Shown: in pieces, positions 1-8,300 of the stretch | How the letters are laid out: every line of letters begins with the position of its first letter | How positions within the stretch are numbered: position 1 is the first letter of the stretch | Assembly: GCA_934457145.1 (NCBI GenBank) | Contig: CAKSHP010000028.1 | Span: 1-25,670, forward strand | Origin: an uncultured Clostridia bacterium | GTDB taxonomy: Bacteria; Bacillota; Clostridia; UBA1381; UMGS1253 | Length of the DNA stretch: 25,670 nt | Reading direction: 5' to 3' | The notes under the pieces: generated by a model | Databases searched by the model: none | What the model was told of the DNA's origin: nothing | The model's input: the letters and a program-made list of their open reading frames with translations, nothing else | Translations under genes and position numbers: made by a program

Positions 1-2
1 AT

Positions 3-77
3 GAAAACCTCAACGATTTGTCAGCCGAAACAAAAGCAAGATTAAAAATAAGTATTGCCCCTATTATAACCGAATAA
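3..77 (+). CDS. C-terminal tail of an unidentified protein (partial)
   Basis: An open frame enters from the left edge in the third frame and reads 24 codons to a TAA at 75-77, ending in IAPIITE. The composition is protein-like and a terminator follows 70 bp later, so this is probably the last part of a gene whose body lies outside the window. Too little is visible to assign a family. A competing ATG at base 1 opens only a 14-codon frame. Confidence 0.45.
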   Translation, partial: ENLNDLSAETKARLKISIAPIITE

Positions 78-146
78 AATTCAGTAAAAAGGCTGTAAAA
101 AAATAATATGGATAACTAAACCTTACATATAAAAATTATAACATAT

Positions 147-180
147 AAAAATACCCCGCAAAATAATTGCGGGGTATTTT

Positions 181-181
<1 letters not shown>
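147..181. terminator. Bidirectional intrinsic terminator
   Basis: A 15-bp perfect stem (147-161 with 167-181) has a 5-base loop. It has a GC core (ACCCCGC/GCGGGGT) flanked by A and T runs on both sides, so it can stop transcription from the left-edge gene and from the minus-strand tRNA-Arg, whose CCA end abuts it. Confidence 0.85.
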
Positions 182-257
<76 letters not shown>

Positions 258-279
258 ATATTTTCAATCAACGTATGAC

Positions 280-308
280 ATTATAACATATAAAAGACGG
301 TTTGTCAA
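280..308 (-). promoter_or_regulatory. Sigma-A promoter of tRNA-Arg
   Basis: On the minus strand there is a perfect TTGACA (303-308), a 17-bp spacer and a perfect TATAAT (280-285). The -10 lies about 22 bp before the mature tRNA 5' end, as expected for a strong stable-RNA promoter. Confidence 0.88.
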
Positions 309-357
309 ATGTTTTTTTCAAAAAATATGATTTATGTTAAATCGGGCATTGGCTGCA

Positions 358-386
358 TTGACAATTTTATGCTTTAGCAGTATAAT
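358..386 (+). promoter_or_regulatory. Sigma-A promoter of the 421-1095 hydrolase gene
   Basis: TTGACA (358-363), a 17-bp spacer and TATAAT (381-386) match the consensus perfectly. The predicted start is near 393, followed by a GGGGGAG ribosome binding site and ATG at 421. The strength suggests steady expression of the hydrolase unless it is repressed. Confidence 0.85.
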
Positions 387-420
387 ATTTTGGAAAAAGT
401 GAGTTGGGGGAGCGGTAAAT

Positions 421-1095
421 ATGCAATATGAAGTAAAAGAAATTGAAAAGCTTAACTGTGTTATAAGATATCCGAAAGATTTTGAGGAGGGCAAAAAATA
501 TCCTGTTATAATGTTTTTTCACGGAGCAGGCGGCAGGGGAGATGATATTAATGTGCTAAAAGATAATCCGTATTTCAAAATTACGGATATGCATGACGAT
601 TTTCCTTTTATAACGGTTGCGCCGCAGTGCAACGCAGAGACATGGTTTGATTTGTTTGAAAAAATGAAAAACCTTATAGAAAATATATATGAAAAAGATT
701 TCACGGATAAAAAACGGTTTTATGCTATGGGCGCAAGCATGGGAGGCTATGCAACGTGGCAGATAGCGATAAGCATGCCGAAATATTTTGCGGCAATTGT
801 GCCGATTTGCGGCGGGGGAATGTATTGGGATGCGGCAAGGCTTAAAAACGTGCCTGTATGGGCATTTCATGGCGCAAAGGACAGCTGCGTGTTTTTAGAA
901 GAGTCGCAGAAAATGGTTGATGCGGTAAACTATAATAACGGCTGCGCAAAGCTTACAGTTTATCCTGAAAATGAGCATAATTCATGGAGCGACACATATG
1001 CAAATCCCGAAGTTTTTGCATGGCTTTTAAAAAATGAGAACAAAAACGAAAAAGAGCTTTTAAACAAATTTAAAGGCAGCGAAATTTACGGATAA
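421..1095 (+). CDS. Cytoplasmic alpha/beta-hydrolase (carboxylesterase / dienelactone hydrolase-like)
   Basis: The 224-residue protein is a compact serine hydrolase of the alpha/beta-hydrolase fold. An HGAGG oxyanion-type motif lies at 34-38. The nucleophile elbow is GASMGG with Ser106. Asp154 (HGAKDS) and His186 (NEHNSW) complete a plausible triad. There is no signal peptide or membrane segment, so it should act in the cytoplasm. The layout resembles small esterases and feruloyl or acetyl-xylan esterase-like proteins that remove acyl groups from sugars or other small esters; the substrate cannot be read from the sequence. ATG at 421 is set by the GGGGGAG site just upstream. It converges with the AraC gene and sits beside two giant secreted hydrolase-like proteins, which makes deacylation of imported oligosaccharides an attractive but unproven role. 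A peptidase of the prolyl-oligopeptidase superfamily is a less likely alternative. Confidence 0.85.
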   Translation: MQYEVKEIEKLNCVIRYPKDFEEGKKYPVIMFFHGAGGRGDDINVLKDNPYFKITDMHDDFPFITVAPQCNAETWFDLFEKMKNLIENIYEKDFTDKKRFYAMGASMGGYATWQIAISMPKYFAAIVPICGGGMYWDAARLKNVPVWAFHGAKDSCVFLEESQKMVDAVNYNNGCAKLTVYPENEHNSWSDTYANPEVFAWLLKNENKNEKELLNKFKGSEIYG

Positions 1096-1097
1096 AA

Positions 1098-1139
1098 CAA
1101 ACCGGGAAAGGCGGATTTTAATCTGCCTTTCCCGGTTTA
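1098..1139. terminator. Bidirectional terminator inside the end of the AraC gene
   Basis: A hairpin of about 18 bp (AAACCGGGAAAGGC arm, one G-U pair, loop near TTTA) is followed on the plus strand by a T-rich run at 1137-1147 and on the minus strand by TTTGTTTTAT. It serves both convergent genes. The 1122-1139 arm also encodes the last codons of the AraC protein. Confidence 0.85.
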
Positions 1140-1939
1140 TTTTTTTGCGTTTTATATTGCGTTGGCGTCAGACCGGTGTATTTTTTAAAAATTCTTGTAA
1201 AGTAATGATTGTTATCAAAATTGACCTGGTATGATATTTCTTTTACGGACATGTTTGTGCGCAGCAAAAGGTTTTTTGCAGTTTCGATGCGTTTTTGTAT
1301 GAGGTATTTATGAGGGGGTATGCCGAATTTTTCTTTAAATTTTCTTATTATATATTTATCGGTTACGCAAAAAAGCCTTTTAACGTAGTCGATGTCGCCC
1401 AAAGTGTTATCGATTACATCTTTGACATACACGGCAACGTCGCTTACGGGAGTGAATTCAAAGTTGATTTGCTTTTTTGCCATGCTTATTTTCATTATTA
1501 TTTCGTGCAGCAGGAGCGCAAATTTATATGTTATTTCACATGATTGGTCTGCAAGCTGAAGAAGCGAATGAATTTTTTTGATTTCGTTTTCGGTATTGCA
1601 GAAAACGCAGGTAAAACCGTCCTGCAGTTTATAGGCTTTAAGCAGGCACACGATTAAGTCGCCGTCGGCGTTAAACCATATTTTCTTAAGCGGTTTTGCA
1701 GACACGGAATAATATTTTATGGCGGAATTTTTTTTGACTATGTATGTATCGCCTGCATTTACTGTGTAGGTTTTATTATTTATTTCAAATTTCATTTTTC
1801 CCGAGATAACATATTCGAAAATATAATACGGGGTGTCAGGATGCTCTGTTTTAAAGTGAGAGGTCGGCTGCGTTGTGCCGAAAAAGAAATTGTTAAGAAG
1901 CGTGTTTTCCCAGGGAAAATTTAAGCTTTTGTTTTCCAT
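1118..1939 (-). CDS. AraC-family transcriptional regulator
   Basis: This 273-residue regulator has an N-terminal cupin-like sensing domain (about 36-95, with EYVISGKMKFEI and NAGDTYIV). The C-terminal pair of helix-turn-helix motifs spans about 168-265, including the typical signature NHYFTRIFKKYTGLTPTQYK. Such proteins bind sugars or similar ligands and usually activate nearby carbohydrate genes from direct-repeat sites. The open frame extends 34 codons further upstream, but the ATG at 1939 has an AGGAG site (1946-1950) at good spacing and the upstream promoter would not cover the longer form, so 1939 is chosen. It is divergent from the giant gene at 2318 and convergent with the hydrolase at 421, so it is the likely local regulator. 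The effector is unknown. Confidence 0.9.
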   Translation of the reverse strand: MENKSLNFPWENTLLNNFFFGTTQPTSHFKTEHPDTPYYIFEYVISGKMKFEINNKTYTVNAGDTYIVKKNSAIKYYSVSAKPLKKIWFNADGDLIVCLLKAYKLQDGFTCVFCNTENEIKKIHSLLQLADQSCEITYKFALLLHEIIMKISMAKKQINFEFTPVSDVAVYVKDVIDNTLGDIDYVKRLFCVTDKYIIRKFKEKFGIPPHKYLIQKRIETAKNLLLRTNMSVKEISYQVNFDNNHYFTRIFKKYTGLTPTQYKTQKNKPGKAD

Positions 1940-1969
1940 TTTTATCTCCTGTTTGATAATCTTAATTTT

Positions 1970-1998
1970 ATTATAGTATGCAAGTGTGTTTATGTCAA
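1970..1998 (-). promoter_or_regulatory. Sigma-A promoter of the AraC gene
   Basis: On the minus strand TTGACA (1993-1998), a 17-bp spacer and TATAAT (1970-1975) match the consensus perfectly. The predicted start is near 1963, giving a leader of about 24 nt before ATG 1939. Confidence 0.85.
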
Positions 1999-2317
1999 TA
2001 AAAATAAGAATTTTGTGCACCGTTTTGAGAATTTTGTGCATTGAATTGTCTGTGATGATAATGTATTCTAATAATGAACCTACATAGAAAATGAGTGAAT
2101 TGACGGAAAAAAATAATATTATTCATATAAAGCCCTCCGCAATCTAAACATGCTTATTATAGCATATTTTTTGTTTAAAAATCAATATAAATATGCATTA
2201 TTCTGTGGTAAAGTTTGCAGTGAAAGAATGGTAACAGTGTTGTTTTGGCGGATTTTATAATTGTGACTGCAGTTGTAGAAAATATATGACAAATATATAA
2301 TTTAAGGAGATGATTTT
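1999..2317. promoter_or_regulatory. Divergent control region between the AraC gene and the first giant gene
   Basis: This 319-bp A+T-rich stretch has no credible gene. Going right, TATAAT at 2256-2261 is a possible -10, but its -35 is poor, as expected for an activator-dependent promoter. TGGTAA occurs at 2206-2211 and 2229-2234 (23 bp apart) just upstream, a possible pair of activator half-sites. A second TATAAT at 2296-2301 is too close to the ribosome binding site to be useful. On the minus strand, TTGATT, 18 bp and TATAAT (2156-2185) may be a second promoter towards the AraC gene. A strong AAGGAG site at 2304-2309 serves the gene at 2318. Confidence 0.45.
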
Positions 2318-5300
2318 ATGAAAAAATTAGCAGCATGGGTTGTGTTTGTGTGCATGATTTTTACGTGTGTGCCGGCGTTTAGCGTGTATGCAGATGAACC
2401 TGCGGGAGGAGTAGGCGGACTTGAAGAATATCTGAAAGCTTCGGCCGCTTTGGAAAATGACGGGTACATAGGTGTTCCGGTTGATCTTTATACATATTAT
2501 AAAGACACGCCGACGGAGCAAACAAAAGTTATTTTGTATGTTATTAATACAAACACAAAAAGAACGGGCACGGCAAGCGATTATGACATTTTGCGCGATT
2601 TTATTGAAAACAAGGGCTGCACAGTTGTTGTGGCGGACTATAAAAACAGCGAAAAAGCAAAAACGCCCGATCTTGACTGGAGTTTGGCAAAGATTGCTGT
2701 TGCAGTAAACGAAAGAGGCGAGTATTTAAACGGACAAAAATATGCTTACAACCGGGTGTTTATTGTTCCGTCGGGCTACAGCGTGGCATTTGACGAATAC
2801 TATTTTTCTTATGACAAACACGGCACGGACGGCTGTTTTGACCAGATTGTCAAGATGTGGAACAGCGATTTTAAAGGTGTGTACGGAGATAAAACGATAA
2901 CTTATAAGGACGGCAGCACAAAAAAGGTTAAAGAAGTTGAGGCAAAAACTATTTACGATTGCGTAAATCCGGACGGCACTCCTTTAAATATGGATCTTAA
3001 AATGGATATAGTTTATCCGGTCAATCCGGAAAAGGAAGTTCCGGTAATGTGTTTGGCAACAAGCGATGCGGCAAGGCTTTCCGTTTGGGTTTGCTCCGAC
3101 AGACCGCACCTTACGGGATTTTTATTTTCAGGTTATGCCGGGGCGATTATGGACTTTGCATATGTTCCGATGGCGAGCAGCTGGGGATATTTCGACGGCA
3201 ACGGTTCGGGCGTATCGGGCGGCGTTACGGGTGATAACTATACGTATTCTTTAGGCGTGTATACGGGAGTTAAGGCAGATACGGCGGCTATAAGAAAATT
3301 GAGATGGCTTTCGGATTACAAAAAAGATACATACAAGTTTGACGTATCGAAAATAGGCATTTACGGAAACTCAAAGGCGGGGCCGTGTTTAAGAATCGGC
3401 GAGGAACATCCGGAAAAGCTTCAGGAGCAAAGGCTTTTTGTCGGACACCACGGCGAAACACGTTATGAAAACGGCGACACACAAGGTGACGGCAAAGGCG
3501 ATGACGGCAGTGATATAATCCGCGGCGGAGAGCCTCAGCCGTGGCTTACATATCAAGACGGCAGCGAGATTCCTTCAAACGTGCAGTTCGTTTATGCAAA
3601 CTGCGGCGACGGAATTGAAAACATATCAAAAAATCATGCGGCAACATATGCAACGGCTTCAATGGAGGGCGACCGTGAAACAATATTTTATGCAAACATA
3701 GTAGACGCGTGCAGAACATATGACATACCTTGTTTGTATTTGGGTTTTCCGGAGCTTGGACATGCTTTGGTCGGAAATATGAAAGACAAAGACTATGGAA
3801 TTAACGGATACAATGCGCTTTTTGATATTGCAAACTACTATTTGAAAGGCGACGGCGCTGCGATAGAGTATATAAAAATGAATGAAACGCAGCAGGCGCC
3901 GGTTGACAGCGAAATAACGTTTAAATTTTCGGGAGCGGTTGGCGAAAATGAAATAAAGAAGATAACGGTTACAAACAAGTCTACAAAAAAGACTGTTTCC
4001 GGAAGTTTTTCGGCGAGCTTCGGCAATACAGAATGGCTTTTTAAACCGCATGGTTTGGAGGGCGGATATGAATATGAGATAAATGTTCCGGACACGATAG
4101 TGTGCGAAAACGGAAAAAATCTTATAAATTCGAAAAAGATGAGCTTTAAAACAAAGTTTGAAAAAACATATGAGGCATACAAAATTTATGATGATGCGGA
4201 TATGACGCTTTTGAAAACCGAAAGCACCGACAGCAGCGTATACTTTATGTTTAAAGAGACCGACTTTTCAAACACGCCTTATGTTCGTTTAAGATTCAGC
4301 ACTTTAAACGATGCGGCAAACAACGTTTTGGTTTACGGAGTTGAAGATTTAGACGAAGAAAATTTAAAAAATTCAAAACAAGGGAAGCTTTTGGGCAAAA
4401 TTTCACTCACAGGCGCCGACGATTATGAGATTGACGTTACTGATTATGTTAAGGATTTAAACGGCAAAAAGCCGGCGTTTATATTAAAGGCGGAAAAGAA
4501 AAAGGAAACAAAGGTTATTACAAACTGCGACTTTGAAAACGAGACAGTTGGAAGCGACGATATAAGCACGGGAGGAATAAGCAAGCAGATAGACTGTTTT
4601 GTGAGCGATGAAAAGAACACAACCGAAGGAGGCTCAAAAAGCGTTAAGTTCGGTTATAACAAAGATAACAACTATAATAATGGAAAATACCATACCTGGA
4701 TAGAGAAAATGATGAATGCATATTCGAGCATGCGTATTTTAAAGGCGGCGGATTTAACAGATGAAGATATAGGAAGAAAGCTGCACGTAAGCTTTAAATT
4801 TTATGATGAGACAAGCCGTCGGTTAAGGTTTTTGGTGTATCCTTTTATTTCGGGAGATTATGACGATATAGATTCAAATGTTATAATGTATAACGAAATT
4901 ACCGTTCCGAATCAGTGGACAACATATGAATTTGACTACCGAATTAAAAACGAGCGCGATATCGCGCAAAATAAAAAGTCATTTGTTTTGCAGATGGGCG
5001 CTGTTGGAAAAGAGCAGAATGTGGCGGCATATTTAGATGATATAGTGATAACGGAGCAAATAACAGACGTTAAGGTTGCCGGCGGCAGCGGCGAAAATTC
5101 ATTTGCGCCGTCTCTGGTGGTATATCCCAGCAGCCAGACTGTTTTGCAGAGTGCGGACAGCGCATATGTTGAAAGCGGAAAACTTTCCGACACGCAAATT
5201 GACTCGGATTGCTTAAAGGTAAACGGAAGAGCGCTTAGCGCAAATGACAGCGGCAGCAAAACATATGTTAAATTAGACATTGAATCATACGGCGGCGAGC

Positions 5301-8300
5301 AGGCATACTTTAAATTTAAAACAACTGCCGACAGCCGCGGCACGCTTGAGGTTTACGGTCTTAGCGGCAAAGAAGAATGCGAAAACTGGAAAAGCTCTGC
5401 AATAAATTATCTTAATGCTCCGGCAAATGATGTTTACACAAACGGTATACAAAAAGACAAGGCGTATATGCAAGACACTCTTGAAAGATATGAAATAAAC
5501 GGCGAGGGCGAATACAGTGTTGATGTAAGCGAATATGCTCAATATATGAAAAACAAGGGCGCAAGATATATTACGCTGGTATTTGTTAGCACATCAAAGC
5601 CCGAAGTGCTGACAAAAAAATATAATTTTGACCAGGCGGTTGACGCTATCAGAACAGCTGCCGGAGGCGGACTTTCAGACTATGGAAAAACAACCGATGA
5701 AGACCACAGCGGCTCGGACGGCAGAAGCTATTACATCGGCAAGCCGGGCAGATTAAAGCTTGATCTTCTCGGAGGATATCATTTGTTTGAAACAAAGGAT
5801 ATCGGCAGAAGCTTTAAAATTACTTATTGGGCAAAAGCGGATGCGCCGACGTCGTTTAAAAACACAACCGTTCCGATTGTGGGATATATAACGCATCACA
5901 GCAAGGAACAAAAAATCACAAAGGCAAATGAATGGCAGCAGTTTACATACGAATTCACTTTAGATAAAACCGATATCACAGACGTAAGCCAGGATGCAAC
6001 GGCAAGGGAGACAAAACTGTTTACAATGATTTCGTTTGAGGGAGTGAACGGAAGCGACAGAATTTATATAGACGACGCTGCCGTTTATGAAACAAATCTT
6101 TCAAATATCACGATTGTTCCGGTTAAGGGCAATAACAAGCTTGTTTCCTACAACAGTTTTAACGACTGGACTGTCGGAGAGATCAGCGCTTCAAACACAG
6201 AGGCAGACTGCGTGACCGCTGCAAAAACCTTTGCAAGAGCCGGTTTCGGCAACGAATGCAACACAAGAATTGTTGACACCGAGGATGCCGGGGGCGACGG
6301 AAAAAGTTTTGCATTTGTGCCGAGCGGACCGTGGAACATGGTTAAGTTTTACAATGTGTTTGACCACAGTCCGACGGCGGCGGATGTCGGCAGAAGACTT
6401 AAAATTTCGTTTAAGGTAAAAAGTGATGTATCTGGCGGTTTTACGTACGGCCTTACAAGCGTTATGGCAAGAAACTCAAGAACAGGTACTTATCAGGTTG
6501 CAGAAGATGAAGAATTAGACGATCAAAATTATTCGGGCGTTCTTTATCCGAAAACCAATTCGGGCACAACCGCTGCAGGAGAGTGGAAAACATATTCATT
6601 TATAGTTGACGTAGATGAGCTTATGCTTCACAAAACGGTTTACTACACGTCATACGGCAGAAACTTTAAGCAGGCAATCGGAATGTTTACGTTTGTTCCC
6701 GGCAGTGACTTAAAGGATAAAAACGTGTATATAGATGACATACGCACAGAAGAACTTGACAAAAATGATCCGTATAACGGAGGATGGGAGCAAAAGGTTG
6801 TTTCCAAAAACGATTTTAGCGACTGGACTGTCGGAGCGGCCGAATCGTCAAACACAGAGGCGGACTGCGTGACAAGCAATCACGTGTTTGCAAGAGCGGG
6901 CTTCGGCAACGAATGCAACACAAGAATTGTTGACACCGAGGACGCAGACGGCAGCGGAAAGAGTTTTGCATTTGTGCCGAGCGGGCCATGGAACAGATTT
7001 AAGTTTTATAACGTGTTTGACCATAGCCCGACAGCGGCGGATGTCGGCAGAAGATTTAAGGTTTCGTTTAAGGTTAAAAGCGATGCGTCGGGCGAGTTTA
7101 CATACGGCCTTACAAGCGTTATGGCAAGAAACTCGAGAACGGATACTTATCAGGTTGCAGAAGATGAAGAATTAGACGATCAAAATTATTCGAGCGTTCT
7201 TTATCCGAAAACAAATTCGGGCACAACCGTTGCCGGAGAGTGGAAAACATATTCATTTATAGTTGACGTAGATGAGCTTATGCTTCACAAGACGGTTTAC
7301 TACACGTCATACGGCAGAAACTTTAAGCAGGCAATCGGACTTTTAACATTTATACCGGGCAGCGATTTAACAGGAAAGAATGTGTATATAGATGATATAT
7401 GCACAACGGAGCTTGACAAAAATGCGCCTTTGATTTCCGATAAGCTGTACAGCGCTGTTTATGATTTTGAAAACGTGTCCGATGCGTCAAAGGTTCAGGA
7501 AGGAAACGGGCTTGAATGGCGCGCAGTTGATGAAAACGGAGTTTTGTGGAACAGCGCCGCAGAGAATGCGCCTATGAAGCTTATAGACACAACTGAAATA
7601 AGCACGGATGAAAATCATGGCACAGGGGGTGCAAAAAGCCTTAAGTTTACCTCGCATGCTTCATGGAACAGATTTAAGCTTTTAAACATTACCGACAGCC
7701 TCGGAGATGACAAAAAAGATATTACATACAAGATAAGCTTTTATGTAAAGCCAAATAAAGCAGGCGTGATTAACATAGGACTTATAGGAAGCAATTCAAA
7801 TAAAAACAAATATGAGTCAGGCGGAGAATGCGGCTCTACGGCATACAATGTAAAAAGCGTGACGATTGACAAGGCAAACGAATGGCAGAAAGTAAGCTAT
7901 GAGGTTAAAATTGACGATGTGATTATAAATAACAATTTAAACTGCCTTATGATTAATCCGAAATTCGGTCAGTCGCTTTTAACAAAAACAGACGCAGCTA
8001 CGGGAAAGGATTACACCGAGAGCCAAAACAAAGCGGTATTTTACATAGACGACGTGTTTGTTAAAGAAGCAGTCGGAAATTACGGAAAAACATTTACGGT
8101 AAAAGAGGCAGCGGCAGTCGGAGCGGACGGCAAAAACAACACATCGGTTTTAAGTGCGTGCGGCGCTGCGGACAAGGACGAAAAATATGTGAGAAAAGCG
8201 TATTTTAAGTTTGACGGAAATGAGTTTTCAAATGTGCTTCGAGCTAACCTTAATTTTAATGTTACCAATGCGGATAAACAGGATATATATGTTTGGGCGA

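Noticed and set aside
1940..2041. 34-codon N-terminal extension of the AraC protein
   Set aside because: It lies in the promoter region of the gene, and an AGGAG site precedes the ATG at 1939.
3659..4182. Antisense open frames within the giant genes
   Set aside because: Several frames of 60-135 codons lie opposite the giant genes, with unusual composition and no start signals. They are by-products of the codon usage of the sense genes.
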